Source: Acidiphilium sp. CAG:727
GTDB taxonomy: Bacteria > Bacillota > Clostridia > Christensenellales > Borkfalkiaceae
Reading direction: 5' to 3'
Assembly (NCBI GenBank): GCA_000437515.1
Contig: FR898495.1
Coordinates: forward strand, 44,393 to 60,295
DNA: 15,903 nucleotides
Positions 1 to 6,467 of this stretch are shown here, piece by piece (position 1 is the stretch's first letter; the number at the start of each line of letters is the position of its first letter). Position numbers and translations under genes: made by a program. The notes under the pieces are model-generated. The model did not search any database and was not told the DNA's origin. It worked only from the letters and a program-made list of their open reading frames with translations.

Positions 1-339
1 AAGAGTGCCGAAAATTTTTCGTTTAATAAATTTACGAAAGTCGAAGTCGGCGTAGGCGTTGCCGGTAATGCGTCGATAATAACTTGCATAGACGGAGTTT
101 CGCCGAAAGAATATAGTATAAGTATCGTAAAAACCGATTTTAACGACAAAGATAATAAAAATTTCGTAATAAAGATAACGGATAGGGAATTATTAAGCGC
201 AACTAACGGCATTTTGCAAGGAATGAGCGGCAGTCCGATAGTTCAGAAGGGTAAAATCGTCGGAGCGGTTACGCACGTCTTTATAAACGACCCTTCGAGA
301 GGGTTCGGAATCGACGTCGCGAAAATGCTCGAAAATTAG
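1..339 (+). CDS. spoIVB: SpoIVB-type serine peptidase, C-terminal part (5' end outside window)
   Basis: The first frame is open from base 1 to a TAG at 337-339 and gives the last 112 residues of a protein. It contains GMSGSP followed by an I-V-Q-K-G-K-I-V-G-A-V-T-H-V-F-like strand and then NDPSRGFGI. That is the signature around the nucleophilic serine (about residue 76 of the fragment) of the S55 peptidase SpoIVB. SpoIVB is secreted from the forespore during sporulation and cleaves SpoIVFA, which triggers SpoIVFB to process pro-sigma-K. The PDZ domain and N-terminal membrane anchor expected for the family lie upstream of the window. The gene ends in a hairpin terminator. In most spore formers spo0A follows directly, but here it does not. 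Family identity is confident; whether it is the sporulation checkpoint enzyme itself is inferred from the motif and the neighbouring sporulation-type genes. Confidence 0.85.
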   Translation, partial: KSAENFSFNKFTKVEVGVGVAGNASIITCIDGVSPKEYSISIVKTDFNDKDNKNFVIKITDRELLSATNGILQGMSGSPIVQKGKIVGAVTHVFINDPSRGFGIDVAKMLEN

Positions 340-355
340 CATAATATAAAGAAAT

Positions 356-389
356 ACCTCATATCATAATACAAATATGAGGTCTTTTT
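356..389 (+). terminator. Hairpin terminator of spoIVB, containing the next gene's ribosome binding site
   Basis: A 9-bp perfect stem (ACCTCATAT at 356-364, ATATGAGGT at 375-383) has a 10-nt loop and is followed by CTTTTT at 384-389. This is a plausible intrinsic terminator. The 3' arm contains GAGGT (379-383), which lies 6 nt before the ATG at 390, so it is also the Shine-Dalgarno sequence of the next gene. It is base-paired to ACCTC at 356-360 in the hairpin. The stem is AT-rich at the loop end, so its termination strength is uncertain. Confidence 0.65.
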
Positions 390-983
390 ATGCCCGTATT
401 ACTCAATTCGAGAGCGGTCGTACTCAAACGAAATTGGAAAATCGCGGCGAGCCTTGCCTTATTATATATATTAGGGCTTGTTTTGGGGTTTATTTTTTAT
501 AAAAATTGCGACGTGAATAACGTCGTATACGTAAACGCCGTCGCTTATTACGAAACGGTTGCGCTCGGTTATACCAACGTTTTCGCTCTTGAAATTAAAT
601 TCTTTTTTACGGCGTTTTTATACGTTGCGTTGGCTCTTTCGTGTTCTCTCGTGGCGTATACTTTGCCTGCCGGGTATTGTCTGCTTTTTATCCGCGGCGT
701 AGTAATCGGCGGCGCAGGATGCGTTATGATTTCGGTTTTCAAATTCGACGGACTGTTTATTTTTATTTTCGTAACCTTTATACAAGGATTGGTTTTAACG
801 GCAATAATTTCTTCGGTAATATCGTGCAATCTCGATTTATTAAGAAAAAAAGGTTGTCGAAAGCCCGACAGAAAGTATAAATTGACGACTTCGGCAATGG
901 CTCTCGCAGCCTGCCTCATATTGACGATTTACGGAATAATCATAATCGGACTCGTAATCAGACCGATGTATGCCGTATTCTAA
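390..983 (+). CDS. spoIIM: SpoIIM-like integral membrane protein
   Basis: This 197-residue polytopic protein has five predicted membrane segments at about residues 18-37, 69-92, 94-117, 119-146 and 167-190. There is a 30-residue loop after the first segment and a basic loop (KK..RKPDRK) before the last. Length, five-segment topology and the central pattern F-x-R-G-x-x-I-G, followed by F-x-x-x-G-L and an I-Q-G-L helix, resemble SpoIIM. SpoIIM is a component of the DMP complex (SpoIID, SpoIIM, SpoIIP) that remodels septal peptidoglycan during engulfment. Neighbours support this: spoIVB upstream and a DacF-type peptidase downstream. The ATG at 390 has a good GAGGT Shine-Dalgarno inside the preceding hairpin. 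Sequence similarity is weak by eye, so this could be another polytopic protein of unknown function. Confidence 0.5.
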   Translation: MPVLLNSRAVVLKRNWKIAASLALLYILGLVLGFIFYKNCDVNNVVYVNAVAYYETVALGYTNVFALEIKFFFTAFLYVALALSCSLVAYTLPAGYCLLFIRGVVIGGAGCVMISVFKFDGLFIFIFVTFIQGLVLTAIISSVISCNLDLLRKKGCRKPDRKYKLTTSAMALAACLILTIYGIIIIGLVIRPMYAVF

Positions 984-988
984 CTTAC

Positions 989-1020
989 ATGCCGCCGAAA
1001 TTTTCGGCGGCATAATTTTT
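989..1020 (+). terminator. Intrinsic terminator after the spoIIM-like gene
   Basis: A GC-rich perfect stem (ATGCCGCCGAAA at 989-1000 with TTTCGGCGGCAT at 1002-1013) starts six bases after the TAA stop. It is followed by AATTTTT at 1014-1020. The strong stem and U-run are typical of a Rho-independent terminator. It separates this gene from the dacF-like gene, which would then need its own promoter. Confidence 0.85.
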
Positions 1021-1054
1021 CGTAAAATGCAGAATATATGGTCAGGAGTATATT

Positions 1055-2215
1055 ATGAAAAAATTATTTATTTTGTTATTGACGATTTTTTCTGCGATTT
1101 TTTGTATTTTACCTAATTCTGGCGCGGTTGTATACGCCGCAAACGACGATTTTAGCGTAAAATCGAAAGCGGCGTATCTTATCGATTACGGAAGCGGAGA
1201 GGTAATATACGCGAAAAACGAAACCGAACGACTTCCTATAGCGAGCATGACTAAATTAATGCTTCTGAATTTATGTTTCGATAAGTTGGACGAAGGGGAA
1301 TTTGCTATGACGGATGACGTAACAGTCAGCGCGAAAGCGAGCGGAATGGGCGGGTCGCAAGTCTTTCTCGACGCAAATAAGCCTTATAAAGCAAGTGAAT
1401 TGATAAAAAGTATTATAGTCGCATCGGCTAACGACGCTTCCGTCGCTATGGCCGAAAGGCTTTACGGCTCCGAAAGCGCGTGCGTGGACGAAATGAACGC
1501 GAGAGCAAAAGAGTGGGGGCTTGACGACACGTTGTTTTCAAACTGTACGGGATTACCGAAACCGACTCAATATTCCTGCGCTAAAGACGTTGCGAAGATG
1601 CTTTCGGAAGTCGTTAAACACGACGAATATTTCGAATATTCTAAAATCTGGACGGACGAAATCGATCACGGCGGCAGAAAAACCGAAATAACGAACACGA
1701 ATAAATTAGTAAGGTTTTACGAGGGATGCGACGGCGGTAAGACGGGTTACACCGCAGAATCGGGTTTTTGCCTTGCAGGCACGGCAAAACGCGGAAATAT
1801 GCGACTTATTGCGGTAGTGATCAAAGGTGAAAGCAGTAAATCTCGTTTTGCCGACGTTTCTTCGGCGTTTAACTACGGCTTTGACAATTATTCGAGCAAA
1901 GCGGCGTTGGACGACGAAAAAGAATTAAGCGTTACGGCAAAAGTGGAAAAAGGAATTAAAAAAGACGTAAAAATTATCCCCGAAAACGACGTTTACGTAT
2001 TTTCGAAAAAGAATGAAAAGCAAGATATTGTCATCGATTTCGAGCCGTATAATAAAATTAAAGCGCCTATAAAAAAAGGCGACAAAGTAGGTTGTTTAAT
2101 CGTGTATAAAAACGGCGTAGAAACGGGCAGAACGAACGCTTTGGCTGCCGAAACGGTAAACAAAAAGACATATTTCGACTACGTACGGGATGTGGCTCGT
2201 AGTTGGACAATTTGA
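1055..2215 (+). CDS. dacF: D-alanyl-D-alanine carboxypeptidase (S11 family, DacF-like)
   Basis: This 386-residue exported penicillin-binding protein removes the terminal D-Ala from peptidoglycan stem peptides outside the membrane. The N-terminus is a signal peptide (KK, hydrophobic core, cleavage after VYA or VYAA near residues 28-29). All three active-site motifs are present: S64-M-T-K67, S124-A-N126 and K229-T-G231. A C-terminal PBP5-type beta domain occupies about residues 285-375. The last residues (YFDYVRDVARSWTI) form a possible amphipathic membrane-associated tail. AGGAG at 1044-1048, 6 nt before the ATG, supports this start. Family assignment is firm. The choice of dacF (sporulation-linked) over dacA or dacB rests on the spoIVB/spoIIM-like neighbours and is an inference. 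Confidence 0.88.
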   Translation: MKKLFILLLTIFSAIFCILPNSGAVVYAANDDFSVKSKAAYLIDYGSGEVIYAKNETERLPIASMTKLMLLNLCFDKLDEGEFAMTDDVTVSAKASGMGGSQVFLDANKPYKASELIKSIIVASANDASVAMAERLYGSESACVDEMNARAKEWGLDDTLFSNCTGLPKPTQYSCAKDVAKMLSEVVKHDEYFEYSKIWTDEIDHGGRKTEITNTNKLVRFYEGCDGGKTGYTAESGFCLAGTAKRGNMRLIAVVIKGESSKSRFADVSSAFNYGFDNYSSKAALDDEKELSVTAKVEKGIKKDVKIIPENDVYVFSKKNEKQDIVIDFEPYNKIKAPIKKGDKVGCLIVYKNGVETGRTNALAAETVNKKTYFDYVRDVARSWTI

Positions 2216-2228
2216 TTGACGAATCGGA

Positions 2229-2262
2229 AAAGCGGAGTTACGTAAAAGTAAATCTCCGCTTT
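2229..2262. terminator. Shared hairpin terminator between convergent genes
   Basis: A 9-bp stem (AAAGCGGAG at 2229-2237 with CTCCGCTTT at 2254-2262) lies in the 51-bp spacer between the convergent dacF-like and exonuclease genes. Forward it runs into TTTCATTTTAA, and in reverse into CTTTTCCG. The T-tracts are short, so efficiency may be modest, but the position just beyond both stop codons fits a bidirectional terminator. Confidence 0.65.
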
Positions 2263-2266
2263 CATT

Positions 2267-3274
2267 TTAATATATAAGTTTCTCGTGAAAATCAATTAAG
2301 AACTTAGTATCGTCGAAAGTTTCGGCTTTCTCTACGTTAAGTTCTTTTTTTAATTCTTCAAACGATATAACTCTTTTTAATCGTTTACTCGTCTGTTTAA
2401 TCGACGAAAGGCGTTCGTCTTCATCGTTTGCGGTTTTAGTTACGTATATCGTGCATACGTCGCCGTCGCGGTTATAGGAGTTTCCGTCACGGTAAATGGC
2501 GTTTATAACAGTGCGAAGAATATCTACGTCGTTTCTTTCGACGGAGTAGGCAAAGCAGTATACTTCGCCTTTTCTTCTTTTAGGTAATTTACTTAAATAA
2601 TCGGAGTAGACGAGGTTTTTAAGTCGATGACTTATTGACAAGCCTTTTTCGCCCTTAAACTCAGAAACAGAGTAGGGCTGATGATGACCTTTTGAAGTAT
2701 TTACGCCGTATACAACTTCGTAATTCTTTATAAAATCACAGTAATTTACATTATTTTCTTCTAAAACTCCGATAAGAACGCTAAGGGAAACTACGGCGTC
2801 TTCGTCCGAGCGATGTTCGAGATATTTTATTCCGTATTTTTCAGCCAGGGTCTTTAACCCGATCGAATTTGCATCGGGATTAAGTAATTTATAGACGAAT
2901 TGTACGTCCATGTATTCGTATTCGATACGTGGCAGCGAATATTTATCGCACGCGTCGTTCATATATTTTACGTCGTTCGCCATGGCAAATCCGAGTACGA
3001 GCCGCCCTTCGAATAATCGTTTGATATCGGCGTATCTGTCCTTAAATGTCGGAGCGCGGCGAAACTCGTCTATGCCGTAGGCAAACATTACGCCCGTTCT
3101 TTTAAGGTTTTTCTTATCGCCAACCGCGAAACGTTTGGGCAGGGGATTTATCAACAAATCGTTTCGTTCTATTATATTAAAGTTCTCGTCGGCAATTGCG
3201 TAGCCGAAACTGCAAAGGCTTCCGTCATCGCTCTTACCGGTACAACTTTCCGTATCTATTATTAAGTATTGCAT
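2267..3274 (-). CDS. DEDDh-family 3'-5' exonuclease with an extra C-terminal region
   Basis: The first ~175 residues of this 335-residue protein form a DnaQ-like RNase T-fold exonuclease. Exo I is D7-T-E9, Exo II includes D101 (AND101VKYM), and Exo III is H154-x4-D159 (HRSDED). The full DEDDh metal-binding set is therefore present and catalysis is expected. Residues ~200-335 are not a recognised catalytic domain. A segment at about 238-311, ending in a run of lysines and arginines followed by VISFEEL, is faintly BRCT-like. The gene starts one base after the lexA stop (TGA-A-ATG) with no good Shine-Dalgarno, so it is probably translated by coupling with lexA and controlled by the same SOS box. 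A role in DNA repair or mutagenic replication is inferred from this linkage. It lacks the polymerase domains of PolC or DinG-type helicase motifs. Confidence 0.8.
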   Translation of the reverse strand: MQYLIIDTESCTGKSDDGSLCSFGYAIADENFNIIERNDLLINPLPKRFAVGDKKNLKRTGVMFAYGIDEFRRAPTFKDRYADIKRLFEGRLVLGFAMANDVKYMNDACDKYSLPRIEYEYMDVQFVYKLLNPDANSIGLKTLAEKYGIKYLEHRSDEDAVVSLSVLIGVLEENNVNYCDFIKNYEVVYGVNTSKGHHQPYSVSEFKGEKGLSISHRLKNLVYSDYLSKLPKRRKGEVYCFAYSVERNDVDILRTVINAIYRDGNSYNRDGDVCTIYVTKTANDEDERLSSIKQTSKRLKRVISFEELKKELNVEKAETFDDTKFLIDFHEKLIY

Positions 3275-3275
3275 T

Positions 3276-3875
3276 TCAGTATTTTCTTAACAGTCCTTCA
3301 ACCACGCCGAGTATCGTTACGTCGTCTAAAATTATATCCGATAAAGCATCGTTTTCGGGGTGGAGTATTATTTTATTTTCTTTTTTATAAAAGCGTTTTA
3401 CGGTTGCTTCGTCTTCGATCAATGCGACTACGATTTCGCCGTTTTCGGCATAGTTTTGCTTTTTTACGATTACTTTGTCGCGGTCTAATATACCGGCGTT
3501 AATCATGCTCGTGCCTTTTACTTTAAGCATAAACAGTTCTTTCTCGTCGCCGAATTCGTCGGGAAGCGGGCAGTAACCTTCCATATTTTCATAAGCAAAT
3601 ATAGGCGTACCTGCCGTAACCGTGCCAATTACGGGAACAGACACGAAATCTATGGATTTTTCGTCTTTTTTAACGCTTATCGCGCGTTTTTTCGAACTTG
3701 CTTTAATGATTTCGCCGTTTTTTTCTAATTTTTTGAGATAGTAATGACACGTAGCGGTAGATTTTATACCGAGAGCCGAACATATTTCTCGTATCGAGGG
3801 TGAATAACCGTAGTTTTCGTTATACCGTCTTACGTATTCGAGTACGTCGTTTAATTTTGAACTGACTTCCGACAT
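3276..3875 (-). CDS. lexA: LexA repressor (SOS response regulator)
   Basis: This 199-residue protein has the usual LexA length and organisation. An N-terminal winged helix-turn-helix (about residues 1-65, with SPSIREICSALGIKSTATCHYYL as the helix-turn-helix) binds DNA. The C-terminal S24 domain carries the self-cleavage site A88-G89 in TVTAGTP and the Ser-Lys dyad S123 (GTSMINAG) and K160 (ATVKRF). RecA filaments stimulate self-cleavage, which derepresses SOS genes. AAGG (minus strand, 3888-3885) lies 9 nt before the ATG. A LexA box overlaps the -35 region of its promoter, indicating autoregulation. It heads a two-gene operon with the exonuclease. Confidence 0.95.
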   Translation of the reverse strand: MSEVSSKLNDVLEYVRRYNENYGYSPSIREICSALGIKSTATCHYYLKKLEKNGEIIKASSKKRAISVKKDEKSIDFVSVPVIGTVTAGTPIFAYENMEGYCPLPDEFGDEKELFMLKVKGTSMINAGILDRDKVIVKKQNYAENGEIVVALIEDEATVKRFYKKENKIILHPENDALSDIILDDVTILGVVEGLLRKY

Positions 3876-3903
3876 TTCTTTTTACCTTTGTGAAATTACG
3901 TCT

Positions 3904-3932
3904 ATAATAACATATCGGAAAGATAAAAGCAA
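3904..3932 (-). promoter_or_regulatory. lexA promoter (sigma-A type)
   Basis: On the minus strand, TTGCTT (3932-3927) and TATTAT (3909-3904) are separated by 17 bp, placing transcription start about 20 nt before the lexA ATG. The -35 matches the consensus only partly (TTG conserved). The two upstream bases of the -35 overlap the SOS box at 3931-3942, as expected for repression by LexA. Confidence 0.6.
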
Positions 3933-3942
3933 ACGTTTGTTC
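3931..3942 (-). promoter_or_regulatory. LexA operator (SOS box)
   Basis: On the minus strand this reads GAACAAACGTTT. It fits the Bacillus-type LexA consensus core GAAC-RNRY-GTTY at every position. It overlaps the lexA -35 element and lies 13 bp upstream of the -35 of the divergent Cys-rich gene. Autoregulation of lexA and co-regulation of the exonuclease follow directly; an effect on the divergent gene is possible but less certain. Confidence 0.8.
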
Positions 3943-3955
3943 ATATCATTTTTTG

Positions 3956-3984
3956 TTGAAATTTTCAAATATTAGTGATATAAT
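3956..3984 (+). promoter_or_regulatory. Strong sigma-A promoter of the Cys-rich gene
   Basis: TTGAAA (3956-3961), a 17-bp spacer and a perfect TATAAT (3979-3984) preceded by TG at 3976-3977 make an extended -10 promoter. The expected start is at about 3991, only three bases before the ATG at 3994, leaving essentially no 5' untranslated region. Confidence 0.8.
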
Positions 3985-3993
3985 AAAAGCGCT

Positions 3994-4176
3994 ATGAAAA
4001 CAGAAGAAGGGAAAACTAAAAAGTGCGTTTTGTACGATCGCGATTGTATAGATTGCGGAGAATGCGAAATGTGCGATCTTAATCCTTTGAAAGTGTGCGA
4101 TAATTGCGGCAAATGCATCAATATGCAGGACGTTGCGACGATTAAAATCGACGGGATAAAAAATACGGAAGATTGA
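3994..4176 (+). CDS. 60-residue eight-cysteine protein, probable Fe-S or zinc binder
   Basis: This small hydrophilic protein has cysteines at residues 11, 18, 21, 24, 27, 35, 38 and 41. They form C-x2-C-x2-C-x2-C, then seven residues, then C-x2-C-x2-C. Such spacing resembles ferredoxin-like cluster ligands or a zinc-binding knuckle; no [4Fe-4S] ferredoxin C-P motif is present. It has no membrane segment or signal peptide. I believe similar small proteins (DCIDCGEC...CDNCGKC style) occur in other Clostridia, but I cannot name a function. A dedicated strong promoter and conserved-looking motif argue it is real. There is no Shine-Dalgarno, and the ATG is about at the transcription start. It is divergent from lexA and 49 bp upstream of the site-2 protease gene. 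Confidence 0.75.
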   Translation: MKTEEGKTKKCVLYDRDCIDCGECEMCDLNPLKVCDNCGKCINMQDVATIKIDGIKNTED

Positions 4177-4189
4177 CCGCGAATAATAC

Positions 4190-4218
4190 TTGCGTTTTAT
4201 CGAAAATTCAAGTATAAT
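4190..4218 (+). promoter_or_regulatory. Promoter of the site-2 protease-scpA-scpB operon
   Basis: TTGCGT (4190-4195), a 17-bp spacer and a perfect TATAAT (4213-4218) lie immediately before the ATG at 4226. The predicted transcription start is about 4225, so the first gene would have a leaderless mRNA. This argues against the longer reading frame that could start at a TTG at 4190, inside the -35 box. Confidence 0.7.
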
Positions 4219-4225
4219 GTGCGTG

Positions 4226-4906
4226 ATGGAAATATTTTTAGAGAAATGCACGTTATATCTTGCCAATTTTTTGGCGATTTTGATTATTTTGCCTTTACAC
4301 GAATTCGCCCACGCATTTGCGGCGGTTAAGTGCGGCGACGATACGCCGAAATTCGCGGGGAGATATACACTTAATCCTTTCGCTCATTTCGATCCGATAG
4401 GTTTGGTTATGATGATATTGATCAGGTTCGGTTGGGCTAAGCCCGTTCCGGTAAATCCCGACAATTTCAGAAACAGAAAAAGCGGGTGTATCTGGGTGTC
4501 GATAGCGGGGGTTTTGGTCAATTTGACGTTTGCCGTCGTTATCTGTCCGCTGTGTATGTATTCTTACAAGTTGTTTTATATACAGTCGGATTGGGCAAGA
4601 TATTTGAATTTATTGATTCAATATTTTATAGCGTCGCTTTTCTGGATAAACGTAAGTTTGTTCGTGTTCAATATGTTACCGATATATCCTTTGGATGGAT
4701 TTCGGTTGCTGGAATCGCTCACGAACGGGCGGGGTAAATTTCTTAATTTTGTCAGGCGATACGGGTTTTACATTTTGATCGGGATATTCGTTTTGGGTTA
4801 TATCGCTGATTGGACGGGTATATCGTATCTCGACGTAATAGGTTATTTATCCCAAAAATTAGGCAATGGAATTATTTTATTATGGCAATCGATACTGAAA
4901 ATTTGA
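4226..4906 (+). CDS. Site-2 protease family (M50) intramembrane metallopeptidase
   Basis: This 226-residue polytopic membrane protein has the M50 zinc motif H25-E26-F27-A28-H29 in the first membrane helix and the second motif N149-x2-P-x2-P-L-D157-G158, which supplies the third zinc ligand. Hydrophobic segments fall at about residues 10-33, 55-68, 88-115, 126-150 and 180-196. It belongs to the short, PDZ-less group, as does SpoIVFB, although no CBS domain follows. Such genes commonly precede scpA in Firmicutes; the substrate is not evident. Its last 25 bases overlap scpA, indicating one transcript. ATG 4226 was chosen because the promoter lies directly upstream; ATG 4217 overlaps the -10 box. 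Confidence 0.85.
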   Translation: MEIFLEKCTLYLANFLAILIILPLHEFAHAFAAVKCGDDTPKFAGRYTLNPFAHFDPIGLVMMILIRFGWAKPVPVNPDNFRNRKSGCIWVSIAGVLVNLTFAVVICPLCMYSYKLFYIQSDWARYLNLLIQYFIASLFWINVSLFVFNMLPIYPLDGFRLLESLTNGRGKFLNFVRRYGFYILIGIFVLGYIADWTGISYLDVIGYLSQKLGNGIILLWQSILKI

Positions 4907-5748
4907 ATGAAGAATTAACGGAAAACGTTGAAGAATCGGAAGAATTGGATAATCCGTATTCCGAAAAAGCAAAAAATTTCGAAACCGTAGTAGATTATAC
5001 GACTAAACTCTCGAATTTCGAAGGTCCGCTCGATTTGTTGCTCTTTCTCGTCAATCGCGCCGAAATCGAAATAAAAGATATTTTCGTTTCGGAAGTAACC
5101 GAACAATTTCTCGAATACGTAAATAACGCGGAAGACATGGACATCGAAAAAGAGAGCGAATATCTGGCGATGGCTGCAACTTTATTAGAAATAAAGTCAA
5201 AAGCGTTGTTGCCGCAAATCGAGTTTGAAGAAGGTTTCGGCGACGAATACGACGAAGATCCGAGAAAAACTCTTATTCAGCAACTTGAAGAGTATAAAAT
5301 TTACAAGGAAGCGAGTCAACACCTTAAAGAACAGGAAACTATAGAAAGGTTCTATAAGGCTCCGGACGAATCGGCAAGTGAAGTGCGCATTGTTTATACC
5401 GATTTCAATCTTGACGGACTCGTAAAGGCGTTCACCGAACTGCTGGCGAAAAGCGACTTGGAAACAAGACTTAACGATCAGAAAGAGATTCCGAAAGATT
5501 CGTTTACGGTTGCAAATCAGATTACGTATATAAAAACGATAATGCTCGAACGCGAAAGTTGCAGTTTTTTCGAACTATTCAACAAACATGCGAGCAAACC
5601 CGAAATTATCACGACGTTTCAGGCGTTGCTTGAATTGTTAAAATTGCAATATTTAACGGTTGAACAGAACGCAACGTTTGACGACATAACCATTACATTA
5701 AGAGAAGACAGGAGTGAAGAAGTTGGAGACCTTAGCGAGTATAATTGA
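4882..5748 (+). CDS. scpA: Segregation and condensation protein A
   Basis: This is the 288-residue kleisin subunit of the bacterial Smc-ScpAB condensin. Residues ~42-66 (FEGPLDLLLFLV..AEIEIKDI) are the hallmark N-terminal region that binds the Smc neck. A helical, acidic middle follows, and the C-terminal winged helix (about residues 225-285, with SFFELFNKH and ITTFQALLELLKLQ) contacts the Smc head. The first ~40 residues are an acidic extension not found in the short Bacillus form. ATG 4882 lies inside the site-2 protease gene, with only a weak GGA 11 nt upstream, so coupling is likely. The reading frame extends further upstream to 4810 but the added residues look non-native. Confidence 0.93.
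   Translation: MAIDTENLNEELTENVEESEELDNPYSEKAKNFETVVDYTTKLSNFEGPLDLLLFLVNRAEIEIKDIFVSEVTEQFLEYVNNAEDMDIEKESEYLAMAATLLEIKSKALLPQIEFEEGFGDEYDEDPRKTLIQQLEEYKIYKEASQHLKEQETIERFYKAPDESASEVRIVYTDFNLDGLVKAFTELLAKSDLETRLNDQKEIPKDSFTVANQITYIKTIMLERESCSFFELFNKHASKPEIITTFQALLELLKLQYLTVEQNATFDDITITLREDRSEEVGDLSEYN
5710..5714 (+). promoter_or_regulatory. Ribosome binding site that selects the scpB start
   Basis: AGGAG at 5710-5714 lies 8 nt before TTG 5723. The alternative GTG at 5714 would sit on the last base of this Shine-Dalgarno and so would have no usable one. This favours TTG 5723. Confidence 0.6.
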
Positions 5749-6406
5749 GTCTATATTATTTGTATCGGGCAACGAGGTTGCAATCAGCGATATTTCCGAT
5801 AAACTCGGAGTATCCGACGAAGAAGTTTTGCTTACGGCAAGAGAACTTCAAAACAAATACGATCTCGAAACGAGCGGAATAAATCTTCTTATTTTTAATA
5901 ATAAGTTACAATTTTGTTCCAATCCCGCGAACGGAGTGAGCGTTGAAACCGTTCTTAACCCGATTAAAGAAAGAGAATTATCGAAGAGCATGCTCGAAAC
6001 GGCTGCTATAATCGCATACAAGCAACCCGTAACGAGAACCGAACTGGACCAGATCAGAGGTGTGAACAGCGATTACGCTCTTCAAAGCCTTATGAAACTC
6101 GAGGTCGTAGAAGTCGTAGGCAGAAAGGACGCTATCGGTAAACCTCTGCTATACGGTACGACCGATAAATTTTTGAAAAGATTTCAGATTTCGTCGCTCG
6201 ACGAATTACCCGACATAAACGAACTTATGAAAAAGATAAGGCTTATGAACGGCGGTGACAGCGACGATAACTATTTGTTCAGAAAAGACGTTTACGACGA
6301 AACCGCAGATCCCGATTACGTACCCGAATCCTCTGAAGAAGAGCGTGAGGATGAGGACGTTCCGGATTTTTTGAAAGGTGAAAACGTCGAACAAATCAAT
6401 ATGTAA
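5723..6406 (+). CDS. scpB: Segregation and condensation protein B
   Basis: ScpB forms a dimer that binds ScpA and regulates the Smc ring during chromosome segregation. The protein (227 residues from the TTG start) has two winged-helix domains, beginning at the family-typical S-I-I-E-S-I-L-F-V-S-G-N and continuing through LSKSMLETAAIIAYKQPVTRTELDQIRGV, a strongly conserved ScpB segment, then KPLLYGTTDKFL and the LDELPDI end of the conserved region. The last ~45 residues are a very acidic, probably disordered tail. The gene overlaps scpA by 26 bases. If GTG 5714 is used, three residues are added. Confidence 0.93.
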   Translation: METLASIIESILFVSGNEVAISDISDKLGVSDEEVLLTARELQNKYDLETSGINLLIFNNKLQFCSNPANGVSVETVLNPIKERELSKSMLETAAIIAYKQPVTRTELDQIRGVNSDYALQSLMKLEVVEVVGRKDAIGKPLLYGTTDKFLKRFQISSLDELPDINELMKKIRLMNGGDSDDNYLFRKDVYDETADPDYVPESSEEEREDEDVPDFLKGENVEQINM

Positions 6407-6424
6407 ATAATTTGCGTAAAAAAC

Positions 6425-6453
6425 AAAAAACCTCGGCAAAGCCGAGGTTTTTT
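6425..6453. terminator. Bidirectional terminator between scpB and the PadR gene
   Basis: A perfect 13-bp stem (A-run plus CCTCGGC at 6425-6437, GCCGAGG plus T-run at 6441-6453) has an AAA loop. The A-run before and T-run after give a U-tract in both directions. It lies in the 61-bp gap between the convergent scpB and PadR-domain genes. Confidence 0.92.
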
Positions 6454-6467
6454 TGAAACTTTTACAT

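Noticed and set aside
361..371. CATATCAT resembling a sigma-E -10 box before the spoIIM-like gene
   Set aside because: It is part of the hairpin and has no convincing -35, so no promoter is claimed.
4190..4225. TTG start for the site-2 protease gene
   Set aside because: The TTG is inside the -35 box of a good promoter, so it would not be transcribed from it.
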